A stretch of 47,635 bases of DNA from Stenotrophomonas sp. YIM B06876 (lineage in GTDB: Bacteria; Pseudomonadota; Gammaproteobacteria; Xanthomonadales; Xanthomonadaceae), in the NCBI RefSeq assembly GCF_030711595.1, contig NZ_JAUJUJ010000019.1, positions 1-47,635 of the forward strand, given 5' to 3'. The notes under the pieces were generated by a model. The model was given only the letters and a program-made list of their open reading frames with translations. It did not search any database and was not told the origin of the DNA. The position numbers and the translations under genes were made by a program. Shown here one piece after another: positions 11,001 through 18,086 of the stretch. How positions within the stretch are numbered: the first letter of the stretch is position 1; every line of letters begins with the position of its first letter.

Positions 11001-11803
11001 GCGAAACCACCTTCGCGGTGCCGGTGGCGTCGGTCAGCGGCATCGGCCGGATCGCCCGCGAGCGTTTCGAATCCGGCGATGGCGGCTATCACTACAACGG
11101 CGAGAACTTCACCCTGTACGACCTCGGTTCGCTGGTCGGCCAGGCCGGTGCAAAGGCCGAAGGACAGGCGCAGATCCCGTTGCTGCTGGTGCGTGCAGGC
11201 GACCTGCGCGCCGCGGTGGCGATCGATCAGGTACTGGGCAACCGCGAAGTCGTGGTCAAGCCGGTCGGCCTGCAGATAGCGTCGGTGCCCGGTATCTACG
11301 GCGCCACGATCACCGGCGATGGCAACGTGGTGGTGATTCTGGACGTCGCGCCGCTGGTGCGTCGCCATCTGACCCAGCCACAGGCGCCGACGCAGCAGGC
11401 GGTCCTGGCCAACGCGCGGCAGGTGCCGATGGTGATGGTGGTCGACGACTCGCTGACCATGCGCAAGGTCACCGGCCGTGTGCTGGAACGGCACAACTTC
11501 GAAGTAGTCGTCGCACGCGACGGCATCGAGGCGCTGGAACGTCTGGAAGAGCGGGTGCCGGACCTGATGCTGCTGGATATCGAAATGCCGCGCATGGACG
11601 GTTATGAACTGGCCACGGCGATGCGTGCCGATCCGCGCTACAAGGATGTGCCGATCGTGATGATCACTTCCCGCAGCGGTGACAAGCATCGTCAGCGTGC
11701 GTTTGAAATCGGCGTGCAGCGTTACCTGGGCAAGCCTTACCAGGAGCTGGACCTGATGCGGAATGTCTACGACCTACTGGGGATTGCCCGTGTTCGCGAA
11801 TGA
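5021..11803 (+). CDS. chpA: Hybrid chemosensory histidine kinase ChpA (PilL)
   Basis: This giant CheA-type kinase of the twitching pathway has 2,260 residues if it starts at 5021, where GCAGGGGG precedes the ATG; an in-frame ATG at 4985 is a weaker alternative. Order: a helical N-terminal region with an HPt-like LHQVQG (H52) and a degenerate copy LLGEVSG; an acidic Ala/Pro-rich linker; canonical HPt motif HTLKGSGRLVG (H807); HPt-like HTMSG (H960); a second acidic linker ending in a 70-residue Glu-Ala run (1354-1423); canonical HPt motif HTLKGGARMAG (H1510); dimerisation segment RVRADLLDRLVNHAGEV; ATPase with HMLRNSVAHGLE, VADNGAGLD and GRGVGMDVVR; CheW domain; C-terminal receiver with D2186 in LLDIEMPRMDGY. 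It should phosphorylate PilG and PilH. Pseudomonas ChpA is about 2,470 residues with more phosphotransfer domains. Confidence 0.96.
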   Translation: MSALRDAMSHAALGWVKPELDETLRQVRNEVEYFVEDPADTSRMRFCAGYLHQVQGTLRMVELYAPAMVAEELELLANAVRDGAVPDRDEACATLMRGTVLLPDYLERLQNGHRDIPIVLLPLLNDIRAARGAEGINEAVLFAFNPESGSASEAELDHARGSLSGRNRELLATVGSAVKEELLRIKDALDLHLRVGSETAQLQTQVGELGAVADTLGVLGLGVARGVVVQQRDALSAVVAGNQGINESMLLDIAGALLYVDASLDEQVAHLGANVDGDDDPGAVENRRTVEVLAQEAIANFASAREAFVAFIETNWDHARLHEVPRLLGEVSGALRMLDLQVPADYLLGVRQYIDVELIGKQRVPSGRQLDTLADAMASLEYYLEALRERRAGRDDILDITRSSLEALRYWPLPAAQAKVEAAFQPDQRMEEVFAPAALPGNAAMAPVDAPAAADLAQVPAPEMPVDVAPAKPYTLVFEAALAPFVPEAADVAPVAGGGTVVPPSGDGSPFDPVSAEAPAHDEAISYTLAPLDLSGDHEHGGGGEDSALDVSPVTAMDFDPVAAEHEDFHGAAQIDSPFPAVAPETGSGTELPSPLPASEAVSIEDHADTAPAFSADAFELEAAADQAAAPAGNADAQVAAAFESIAPAHLEQDGATPAAGGWEAPDPFASAPTPFEGETAVPESGAAVLPSEPAANVGASAVLERDMDAAAAAFMAELDAAAASFDPFAAPQSAAEVAVPAKVAASVAMDLEGGFEEGGDDIDQDIRDVFIEEFDEELVNLGNLLPLWRAAPANMDRMRPVRRVFHTLKGSGRLVGARTLGEFSWKIESMLNRVLDGSRAASPAVVAMVTQAYEVLPQLNLALRGAGRIEADLLAMQAVAERVAEGEEAFYVPSATPVAADAPASPTPVAEGTPASVDSVLREILEAEVAAHLETMRAWLAASTPQPQPVSDALLRAVHTMSGAFAMTDVPEITAVTTPAETFVKRSLAADMIPTAEGVAALADTASAIAETIVALQASSPLIPSFASLAGRLQVLVDALPEAKWPTLPEEEFGEADAAGEAHRPGPLDLQGQMPELAGGDDLSAYFDPLLSETAAASTPARASDDAAMAPVGEAGQPMPSSTFAAAEEAGVAIAPSDIAIELGNDQARSTGAVESSAGETTAAAPDDLRADEEVPSALAGVQGEGVAAEAQATSGLTPEEAAGEAVDVIDAPPMVDAPAQAASESESERGEDSVSSLDGATVAQVQATETAGSDAGQTTAAGDDDTLATAAAPVVEAVDASGPDSAVTAQSDAPVIDQPEADDAEPFAAAITVQDEGDAADSQTPASGPSSETVSAAGIGAGASDLADAGLEAEAEAEAEAEAETETEAETEAEAEAEAETEAEAEAEAEAESEAEAEAEAESEAESETEAEAEAESESESAQVGASHADAPEAPAADDMLAANLEPPVSAPSLDAGPLDFSELDLELVDIFVEEGKDLLDHCDGLIHELRSAPEDRELMAGLQRDLHTLKGGARMAGINAIGDLGHGIESLLEAVVAHRIELTRDDVRLLERGFDRLHQLLTHTGEHRAVLMPHDLIEAFDARAEGRAEVAPEADVAVAAVPAVEAASVLETAAIAAPGGLGSAAQALLDALVAAPLSPPVVDDVATEEDGGARSQEQVRVRADLLDRLVNHAGEVAIYRSRLEQQLGAFRGAMAELDRTNARLRDQLRRLDLETEAQIVARYRREQEQVDQTFDPLELDRFSTLQQLSRALNESAADLSGLQGVLDDLSRNYDVLLQQQSRVSSELQDGLMRARMVPFDGLVPRLRRVVRQAAQDIGKQVSLTLEGTHGELDRNVLDRMVAPLEHMLRNSVAHGLETPEQRLASGKSEEGEITLRLRREGSEIVLEVADNGAGLDREAIRRRAEQRGLVKAGAVLGDAELDSLIFASGFSTSEQVSQLAGRGVGMDVVRNEVRQLGGSVDIHSVRGQGVTFTLRLPQTLAVTQAVFVQIGETTFAVPVASVSGIGRIARERFESGDGGYHYNGENFTLYDLGSLVGQAGAKAEGQAQIPLLLVRAGDLRAAVAIDQVLGNREVVVKPVGLQIASVPGIYGATITGDGNVVVILDVAPLVRRHLTQPQAPTQQAVLANARQVPMVMVVDDSLTMRKVTGRVLERHNFEVVVARDGIEALERLEERVPDLMLLDIEMPRMDGYELATAMRADPRYKDVPIVMITSRSGDKHRQRAFEIGVQRYLGKPYQELDLMRNVYDLLGIARVRE
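9080..9289 (+). repeat. Hexanucleotide repeat encoding a Glu-Ala/Thr/Ser tract in ChpA
   Basis: Thirty-five hexamers of the type GAAGCC, with GAAACC and GAAAGC variants, run without a break. Every first codon is GAA; the second is GCC, ACC or AGC, giving 70 residues of alternating Glu and Ala/Thr/Ser. The unit is six bases, so slippage would change linker length without breaking the frame. It separates the middle HPt domains from the HPt nearest the kinase core. Confidence 0.97.
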
Positions 11804-13049
11804 GAGTGAAGGCGGCACGCCGGTCGCACTGTTGGCCCGGCCTGGCGCGGCCCGCGATCGTCTGCGCGAAGCGGTGATCAGCGCCGGCGGCCAGGTGATC
11901 CTGGAGGATGATCCCGCGCAGCTGGCGCCGCAGACACTGCAGGACGCCGCGCCGCTGGTGGTGCTGGTAGCGCTGGAGCCGGCCATCGAAGATGCACTGG
12001 AGCGGCTGGAGCCGGTGCTGGAAGCGCCGCACCTGACTTTGATTTTCGACGAGGCCGAGTTGGCTGCCCGCCGCGAAGGCTGGGAGGCGCAGCGCTGGAT
12101 CCGGCATCTGGCGGCCAAGTTGCATGGCCATGACAATGTCCTGCCGCCAGGCCAGGAAGTGGAGTCCTCGCTGCAGCCGGAACCGGGAATGCCACCGACG
12201 CCGGCTGAGCTGCATGTGGACGCGCCGCTGGATTTCCATCTGGAAGAGGCCTTCGACGCGGCACCCGCGGTCCCCAACGATGCGCTGTATCCGGTGGGGA
12301 ATGAATCGCTGCCACCGCCGCTGCCTGTAGAACCCGCGATGGATGAAGCGGCGGTGCCGGCCCCTGCCGCGCCACCGCCGGTGGCCGACTTCAGCAGCTG
12401 GTCGCTGGTTGACGATGAGGCCACGCTGGCGCCGGTCGCTGCGGAAAAGACCGCGCTGCCGGAAATTTCCAGCTTCCTGTCCGGCTCGCTGGCGCTGACC
12501 GAACTGGTGGATGACGCGGCCCCGATGCTGCGTGGTGCGGTGCTGCTGCTGGCCGGTATCGGCGGCCCCGATGCGGTGCGCCGTTTGCTGGGGGCATTGC
12601 CGGAGACCTTCGAGCGTCCGGTGCTGGTGCAGATGCGGCTGGATGGCGGACGCTACGGCAATCTGGTCAAACAGATGGCCCGGGTGACCGCGTTGCCGGT
12701 CGCGCTGGCCGAACCCGGGCAGGCACTTGAGCCATCGCATGTCTACATCCTCCCCGATGACGTCGGAGTGTCGGCCAACGAAGGCGGATTGCGTTTTGTC
12801 GCCGACCCGCAAGGGGAGGTGGTCGATGCCTTGCCGGCCGCTGACAGCGCGGTGGTGATGCTCAGTGGCGCGGATCCGCAGCTGGTCGAGCGGGTGCTGG
12901 CGCTGGCCGGGCAAGGGGGCTGGGTCGCCGGCCAGATCGGCGAGGGCTGCTATGACCCGGAGGCCGCCAGCCGCCTCGCGGTGGCCGGCATGAGCGCCGG
13001 TGATCCGGTGACGCTGGCCACTACCCTGTCCGAACGCTGGGCCGCCTGA
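11790..13049 (+). CDS. CheB-like protein of the Pil-Chp operon (ChpB position), active site degenerate
   Basis: The gene sits where ChpB, the CheB-type methylesterase, lies in related operons. With the GTG start at 11790 (GGGGA six bases upstream, 14-base overlap with chpA) it has 419 residues; an ATG at 11763 would add nine. The N-terminus (about 1-115) looks like a worn receiver fold, followed by a Pro/Ala-rich linker. Residues from about 250 to the end follow the CheB esterase pattern: VLLLAGIGGPDAVRRLLGAL, then SHVYILPDDVGVSANEGGLRF and VVMLSGADPQ. The Ser-Thr of the usual ASTGG motif is Gly-Ile here. The VQHM histidine is replaced (VQMR), and the TGMGxDG aspartate segment is altered. It is therefore probably not an active esterase and may be structural or regulatory. 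Confidence 0.75.
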   Translation: MFANESEGGTPVALLARPGAARDRLREAVISAGGQVILEDDPAQLAPQTLQDAAPLVVLVALEPAIEDALERLEPVLEAPHLTLIFDEAELAARREGWEAQRWIRHLAAKLHGHDNVLPPGQEVESSLQPEPGMPPTPAELHVDAPLDFHLEEAFDAAPAVPNDALYPVGNESLPPPLPVEPAMDEAAVPAPAAPPPVADFSSWSLVDDEATLAPVAAEKTALPEISSFLSGSLALTELVDDAAPMLRGAVLLLAGIGGPDAVRRLLGALPETFERPVLVQMRLDGGRYGNLVKQMARVTALPVALAEPGQALEPSHVYILPDDVGVSANEGGLRFVADPQGEVVDALPAADSAVVMLSGADPQLVERVLALAGQGGWVAGQIGEGCYDPEAASRLAVAGMSAGDPVTLATTLSERWAA

Positions 13050-13082
13050 CGGCGACTGCGCCTCCAATCCAAGGATCAAGCG

Positions 13083-13550
13083 ATGAGCTATGCCAGTAAC
13101 GATGAAGTCCGCGGTGTCCTTATCCAGGCCGGCAGCGAGCGGGTGCTGCTGCCCAATGCGACCGTGGCCGAAGTGATGTCGCGGGTAGCGGTGGAGCCGA
13201 TTCCCGGCGCGCCGGCATGGATGGCGGGGCAGATTGCCTGGCACGGCTGGAACGTGCCGCTGCTGGCGTTTGCGCGCTTCAGCGGCCTGGGCGAGGAAAC
13301 CCTGACCGCCAACAACAAGGTGGTGGTGCTGAAGGCGTTGGGTGGCAACCCCGATCTTCCTTATTTCGCGCTGCTGACCGCCTCGTTCCCGCAGTTGATC
13401 GCGGTGCCGCGTGATGGGCTGCTGGCCGACGCCTCGGAAGAAAGCCTGCCGCAGGGCGTGCACATGCGCGTGCTGCTGGGCGAGCAGAGTGCGTTGTTGC
13501 CGGATCTGGATGCGGTCGAGGCGGCGATCACGCAAAGCCTGGCGGCCTGA
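13083..13550 (+). CDS. chpC: CheW-like protein, ChpC-type
   Basis: This 155-residue single CheW domain is the last gene of the Pil-Chp operon. The frame shows VLIQAGSERVLLPNATVAEV, the conserved WMAGQIAWHGWNVPLLAF segment and VVVLKALGGNPDLPYFALL, all typical of the CheW barrel. In related operons ChpC links extra receptors to ChpA. AAGGA lies eight bases before the ATG. A strong hairpin follows the stop, so the operon probably ends here. The name rests on position plus fold. Confidence 0.85.
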   Translation: MSYASNDEVRGVLIQAGSERVLLPNATVAEVMSRVAVEPIPGAPAWMAGQIAWHGWNVPLLAFARFSGLGEETLTANNKVVVLKALGGNPDLPYFALLTASFPQLIAVPRDGLLADASEESLPQGVHMRVLLGEQSALLPDLDAVEAAITQSLAA

Positions 13551-13584
13551 GCGCAAACCAGGCCGGTTTCGGGACCGTAGAATC

Positions 13585-13616
13585 GGACAGGCCGCGGAGC
13601 GATCCGCGGCCTGTCC
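13585..13616. terminator. Bidirectional hairpin between convergent chpC and rsmE
   Basis: A 14-bp perfect stem (GGACAGGCCGCGGA with its complement) closes on a GCGA tetraloop between the convergent gene ends. There is no long T-run on either side, so it is a hairpin-type terminator or processing site rather than a textbook rho-independent one. Confidence 0.6.
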
Positions 13617-13627
13617 CGTTGCCGGTC

Positions 13628-14362
13628 TTACAGATCGCCCAGACGTGCCTGCAGCGCGGCGATGGCGGCCAGGCCTGCGGTTTCCGTGCGCAGGATCCGC
13701 GGCCCCAGCTGCAGTCCCTGGAAGCCGGATTCCCGCAATGCCTGGCGATCACGCGGCGACCAGCCGCCCTCCGGACCGATGGCGATGACCACGCCCTCCG
13801 CGCCCGGAGCGGACAGGGTGGCAAGGCGATGTTCGCCCAGCGGATCCAGGGTCAGCTTCAATGCCGCCGGTGATTGCGCCTGTGCCGCCTGGGCCAGTGG
13901 CAGCGGCGGCGACAGCAACGGCACCCGCGCCCGCCCGGATTGGCCGCAGGCCGACACAAGCACGTTGCGCCAGTGGGCCAGGCGCTTTTCGGCGCGGGCC
14001 GCGTCGAGTTTGACCTCGGTGCGCTCGGCGTTGACCGGCACAATCGCGCTTACGCCCAGCTCAGTGGCCTTCTGCAGGATCAGGTCCATCTTTTCGCCGC
14101 GGGCGATGCCTTGCAGCAGGGTGATGTGCAGCGGCGATTCGTTGTCCAGCGCCCGCGCGGACTGAATCCGCACCCGGCTTTCGCGCTTGCCGATGGCCAC
14201 CACCCGCGCGGTGTAGTCATGGCCATCGCCATTGAACAGCACGCAGTCCTCGCCTTCGCGCAGGCGCATCACCCGGATCAGGTGGTTGGCGGTGTCTTCG
14301 GGCAGCGTCAGCTCGGTGCCGGGTTGCAGGGGCGCGTCGATGTGGCAGCGGGTCAGGCGCAT
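13628..14362 (-). CDS. rsmE: 16S rRNA (uracil1498-N3)-methyltransferase RsmE
   Basis: This SPOUT-class methyltransferase modifies U1498 in the decoding region of the small ribosomal subunit. The 244 residues match the family length. The N-terminal PUA-like part includes DTANHLIRVMRLREGEDCVL. The C-terminal knot carries VVIAIGPEGGWSPRD and LGPRILRTETAGLAAI, which are diagnostic. The start overlaps the last ten bases of bioA in another frame, so the two genes are probably translated from one message. Confidence 0.96.
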   Translation of the reverse strand: MRLTRCHIDAPLQPGTELTLPEDTANHLIRVMRLREGEDCVLFNGDGHDYTARVVAIGKRESRVRIQSARALDNESPLHITLLQGIARGEKMDLILQKATELGVSAIVPVNAERTEVKLDAARAEKRLAHWRNVLVSACGQSGRARVPLLSPPLPLAQAAQAQSPAALKLTLDPLGEHRLATLSAPGAEGVVIAIGPEGGWSPRDRQALRESGFQGLQLGPRILRTETAGLAAIAALQARLGDL

Positions 14363-15744
14363 GCGATGCCCTCGTTGATGGCGGCCAGGGTGGTCTGCGC
14401 CAGCAATGCCAGCTGCGCGTCGTCGATGCAGTACGGCGGCATCCAGTACACCACGTCGCCCAGCGGCCGCAGCACCACGCCGCGGGCGAGCGCGGCGCGG
14501 TAGACGTGCAGTCCCACCCGGGCGCTGGCCGGGAACGGGGTGGTCCGGTCGCTGTCGCGGGCCAGCTCGAACGCCACCACCATGCCGGTCTGGCGCACGT
14601 CGGCGATATGCGGGTGATCGGTAAACGGCGCGGCCAGCTCGCGCATCACCCCGGCAGTGCCGCGGTTGCGTGCGATCACGTCATCGCTGGCGAAGATGTC
14701 CAGGGTGGCCAACGCCGCCGCGCAGGCCAGCGGGTTGCCGGTGTAGCTGTGCGAATGCAGGAAGGCGCGTTCCCGCGAATCATCAAGGAACGCGTCGTAC
14801 AGCCGCTGGGTGGTGAGCACGGCCGACAGCGGCAGGAAACCACCGGTCAGCCCCTTCGACAGGCACAGCAGGTCGGGCATCACCCCGGCCTGCTCGCAGG
14901 CGAACAGGGTGCCGGTGCGGCCGAAACCGGTGGCGATCTCGTCGGCGATCAGGAACGCGCCGTGCGCATCGCACAGTTCGCGGGCGCGCTTGAGATACAG
15001 CGGGTCGTGCATGCGCATGCCGCCGGCGCATTGCAGCAGCGGCTCCAGAATCACCGCACAGATCTGCCCGGGGTGGCGCTCGAACAGGTCGGCCAGCCCA
15101 TCGGCGGCCTGCTGCGCGCGTCCGGCCGCGGTTTGCCCCGGTGCGGCCTGGTAGGCGTCCGGCGAGGGCGCGAACAGGGCTTCAGCCAGCAACGGCGCAT
15201 ACACCCGCCGGTACAGCGGGATATCGCCCACCGCCAGCGCGCCCAGGGTTTCGCCGTGATAGCCGTTCTCCAGCGCGACAAAACGGGTGCGTCCGGTTTC
15301 GCCGCGGTTGTGGAAATAGTGGAACGCCATCTTCAGCGCCACCTCGACCCCGGCCGACCCGTTGTCGGCGTAGAACACCTTCGTCAATGGCGCACGCCCC
15401 GGTTGCCGCGGCGCCAGCGCCAGCAGACGCTCGGCCAGGGTGATGGCCGGTTCGTGGCTGAAGCCGGCCAGCATCACCTGCTCCAGACACGTGGCCTGGC
15501 GGGCAATGGCGGCACCGATGCGCGGCTCGGTATGGCCGAACAGGTTGGTCCACCAGCTGCTGACCGCGTCCAGGTAATGGCGTCCGTCATGGCCGATCAG
15601 CCACGCGCCTTCGCCCCGCGCGATCGGGATCAGCGGCAGCGTGTGCGGATGTTCACGCATCTGCGTGCACGGGTGCCAGACCACCGAGAGGTCACGTTGC
15701 CGCCATTGCTCGGCCAACGGCGAGGAGGCTGGGTCTGCTAGCAT
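14353..15744 (-). CDS. bioA: Adenosylmethionine-8-amino-7-oxononanoate aminotransferase
   Basis: BioA is a PLP-dependent class III aminotransferase of biotin synthesis, using S-adenosylmethionine as amino donor to make 7,8-diaminopelargonate. The 463 residues include VWHPCTQMREH near the start, DAVSSWWTNLFGH, the PLP aspartate region FLIADEIATGFGRTG and the PLP lysine in CLSKGLTGGFLPL. It is read divergently from the Nudix gene, with about 75 bases between the starts. No other bio gene lies in the window. Confidence 0.96.
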   Translation of the reverse strand: MLADPASSPLAEQWRQRDLSVVWHPCTQMREHPHTLPLIPIARGEGAWLIGHDGRHYLDAVSSWWTNLFGHTEPRIGAAIARQATCLEQVMLAGFSHEPAITLAERLLALAPRQPGRAPLTKVFYADNGSAGVEVALKMAFHYFHNRGETGRTRFVALENGYHGETLGALAVGDIPLYRRVYAPLLAEALFAPSPDAYQAAPGQTAAGRAQQAADGLADLFERHPGQICAVILEPLLQCAGGMRMHDPLYLKRARELCDAHGAFLIADEIATGFGRTGTLFACEQAGVMPDLLCLSKGLTGGFLPLSAVLTTQRLYDAFLDDSRERAFLHSHSYTGNPLACAAALATLDIFASDDVIARNRGTAGVMRELAAPFTDHPHIADVRQTGMVVAFELARDSDRTTPFPASARVGLHVYRAALARGVVLRPLGDVVYWMPPYCIDDAQLALLAQTTLAAINEGIACA

Positions 15745-15818
15745 TTCGGACTCATGGAAACGTTCTTGCCAGTGCCTATTCTATCGAGCCGTCGCCTTCG
15801 CCGTGCCGGGAGAACGCG

Positions 15819-16367
15819 GTGAGCCGCCGTTTGCCGGTCATCCATGAGGTGGTCGAGCAGCAACACGGCCCTTTCCGGCAGCAGCAGCTGGATCTGGAGT
15901 TTTCCAACGGCGAGCGCCGCCGCTTCGAACGCCTGGTCAGCCACGGCCACGGCGCGGTGGTGGTGGTGCCGATGCTGGATGCGGAAACGGTGCTGCTGGT
16001 GCGCGAATACGCCGCCGGCATGCACCGCTACGAGCTGGGGCTGGTGAAGGGGCGCATCGATGAAGGCGAGACGCCCGAGCAGGCGGCCGACCGCGAGCTC
16101 AAGGAGGAAGCCGGCTACGGCGCACGCAGCGTGCAGGTACTGCGCGCGATGACCCTGGCGCCGACCTACATGAGCCACCAGTCGTGGCTGGTGCTGGCGC
16201 GTGACCTGTACCCCGAACGGCTGCCGGGCGACGAGCCGGAAGAACTGGAAGTGGTGCCATGGAAGCTGGCCAACCTGGATCAACTGATGCTGCGCGAAGA
16301 CTGCTCCGAAGGCCGCTCGCTGGCGGCGCTGTTCATAGCCCGCGAGTGGCTGGGACGACAGCCATGA
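15819..16367 (+). CDS. nudE: Nudix hydrolase, ADP-compounds hydrolase type (NudE-like)
   Basis: This 182-residue Nudix pyrophosphatase acts in E. coli on ADP-ribose, NADH and diadenosine polyphosphates. The Nudix box is complete: GRIDEGETPEQAADRELKEE followed by AGYG, with the REL-EE metal ligands. The GTG start at 15819 has GGGAGA seven bases upstream. The stop overlaps the cysQ ATG (ATGA), suggesting coupling. In E. coli nudE also lies close to a PAP-phosphatase-like function, which supports the assignment; substrate choice is not proven. Confidence 0.88.
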   Translation: MSRRLPVIHEVVEQQHGPFRQQQLDLEFSNGERRRFERLVSHGHGAVVVVPMLDAETVLLVREYAAGMHRYELGLVKGRIDEGETPEQAADRELKEEAGYGARSVQVLRAMTLAPTYMSHQSWLVLARDLYPERLPGDEPEELEVVPWKLANLDQLMLREDCSEGRSLAALFIAREWLGRQP

Positions 16368-17185
16368 TCCGCATCAGCGCCGATCTGCGCGAAACCGTGA
16401 TCGCCATTGCCCAGGATGCCGCCGCGGCCATCATGGCGGTGTACACCGGCGGCTTCGCGGTGGAACACAAGGCCGACAACAGTCCGCTCACCGCTGCCGA
16501 CCTTGCCGCCCACCAGGTCATTGTCCGCGGTCTTTCGCAGCTGACTCCGCAGGTGCCGGTGCTGTCGGAGGAATCCGCCCAGGTGCCGTGGGAAGTCCGC
16601 CAGCATTGGGGCACCTACTGGCTGGTCGATCCGCTGGACGGGACCCGCGAATTCATCAAGCGCAACGGCGAATTCAGCGTCAACATCGCCCTGGTCCACG
16701 AGGGGGCGCCGGTATTCGGTGTGGTCCAGGCGCCGGTGGACGGCGTGGTGTGGCATGCGGTGCGCGGCGAGCCGGCCTACCGTCGCGATGGAATGCGCGA
16801 CAGCGTATTGCATACGCGGATGCCGCCGGCGTCGCCGCTGCGGGTCGCGGCCAGCCGCTCGCACCGCAGTGCGCGCACCGCGACCCTGCTGGCACGGATG
16901 GGCGAGATCGAACTGGTGGCGCAGGGCTCGTCGTTGAAGTTCTGCCGGATTGCCGAAGGCGCGCTGGACGTCTATCCGCGCCTGGGCCCGACCAGCGAAT
17001 GGGATACCGCCGCCGGCCAGTGCGTGCTGCACGCCGCCGGTGGCGTGGTGCTGGCGGCCGACAGCGGCAAGCCGTTCCGCTACAACCGCCGGCCGACGCT
17101 GCTCAATGGCGATTTCATGGCCCTGGGTGATCCTTCGCTGCCATGGCGCGACTGGGTGGCCGGGCTGGATCCAGAAGCCGACTGA
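16364..17185 (+). CDS. cysQ: 3'(2'),5'-bisphosphate nucleotidase CysQ
   Basis: CysQ is a magnesium-dependent, lithium-sensitive phosphatase that turns PAP, the by-product of PAPS-using enzymes, into AMP. The 273 residues carry the inositol-phosphatase signatures: VLSEESAQVPWE, the metal site LVDPLDGTREFIKRNGEFSV and, near the C-terminus, SEWDTAAGQCVLHAAGG. The ATG at 16364 overlaps the nudE stop; a longer frame from 16259 lies inside nudE and is not used. It would recycle PAP from sulfate assimilation and from any sulfotransferase, such as the one at 40156-41883. Confidence 0.93.
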   Translation: MIRISADLRETVIAIAQDAAAAIMAVYTGGFAVEHKADNSPLTAADLAAHQVIVRGLSQLTPQVPVLSEESAQVPWEVRQHWGTYWLVDPLDGTREFIKRNGEFSVNIALVHEGAPVFGVVQAPVDGVVWHAVRGEPAYRRDGMRDSVLHTRMPPASPLRVAASRSHRSARTATLLARMGEIELVAQGSSLKFCRIAEGALDVYPRLGPTSEWDTAAGQCVLHAAGGVVLAADSGKPFRYNRRPTLLNGDFMALGDPSLPWRDWVAGLDPEAD

Positions 17186-17267
17186 GCCCGTTGCACAAGC
17201 GGCGGCACGCATCGCCAGGCCAGACACACCGCCGCCGGCGATCACGGCGGCATAACCGGGAATTGCC

Positions 17268-18086
17268 ATGCAGGAGAGGGAAGACATCCAGTCGTTGCTG
17301 CGGATCATGGCGCGTCTGCGCGATCGCGACAGCGGCTGTCCATGGGACCTGGCGCAGGATTTCGCCAGCATCGCGCCATATACCATCGAGGAGGCCTATG
17401 AGGTCGCCGATGCGATCGACCGCAACGATCTGGCCGGCCTGAAAGACGAGCTGGGCGATCTGCTGCTGCAGGTGGTGTTCCATGCGCAGATGGCCAGCGA
17501 GCAGGGCGCGTTCGATTTTGCCCAGGTGGTGGCCGCGATCAGCAGCAAACTGCTGCGCCGGCATCCGCACGTGTTCGCCAATGCCCGCCTCGACGATGCC
17601 GCCGCGGTCGGCGCCCGCTGGGAGGCGATCAAGCAGCGCGAGCGCGAGGCCACCGGCAACGACGATACGTCGGCGCTGGCGGGGATTTCGCGCGGCCTGC
17701 CGGAATGGCAGCGTGCGCAGAAACTGCAGGCGCGTGCGGCCCGGGTCGGTTTCGACTGGCCGTCGCCGGCGCCGGTGCTGGCCAAGCTGCACGAGGAGAT
17801 CAACGAGTTGCAGGCGGAGTTCACGGCCGGCGATGTCGATGCCAACCACGCGCGGCTGCAGGACGAGCTGGGCGATGTGCTGTTCGTGTGCGCCAATCTC
17901 GCCCGCCACGCCAAGGTCGACGTCGGGGCGGCCCTGCGCCAGGCCAACCAGAAATTCGAGCGCCGGTTCCGCGCCATGGAGCAGCAGGCCGCGGCCGATG
18001 GCACCTCGCTGCCGGCACTGTCGCTGGCCGAGCAGGAGGCGCAGTGGCAGCGGGCCAAACGGGCCGAGCGCGGCCAGGATCGATGA
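17268..18086 (+). CDS. mazG: Nucleoside triphosphate pyrophosphohydrolase MazG
   Basis: MazG hydrolyses NTPs and dNTPs to monophosphates and helps house-clean the nucleotide pool. The 272 residues contain two MazG units, each with the EExxE / ExxD metal pattern: [15 protein letters not shown] with [19 protein letters not shown] near the N-terminus, and [11 protein letters not shown] with [20 protein letters not shown] near residue 180-220. The N-terminal [20 protein letters not shown] is typical of the full-length form. The stop overlaps the next start (ATGA). Confidence 0.96.
   Translation: MQEREDIQSLLRIMARLRDRDSGCPWDLAQDFASIAPYTIEEAYEVADAIDRNDLAGLKDELGDLLLQVVFHAQMASEQGAFDFAQVVAAISSKLLRRHPHVFANARLDDAAAVGARWEAIKQREREATGNDDTSALAGISRGLPEWQRAQKLQARAARVGFDWPSPAPVLAKLHEEINELQAEFTAGDVDANHARLQDELGDVLFVCANLARHAKVDVGAALRQANQKFERRFRAMEQQAAADGTSLPALSLAEQEAQWQRAKRAERGQDR

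Noticed and set aside
8693..11689. A 998-residue minus-strand open frame across chpA, with similar long frames at 2717-4810 and 7693-10041.
   Set aside because: These are mirror frames of high-GC genes. Their products are His/Gln/Arg-rich or Ser/Ala-rich without domains, while the plus strand encodes clear chemosensory proteins.
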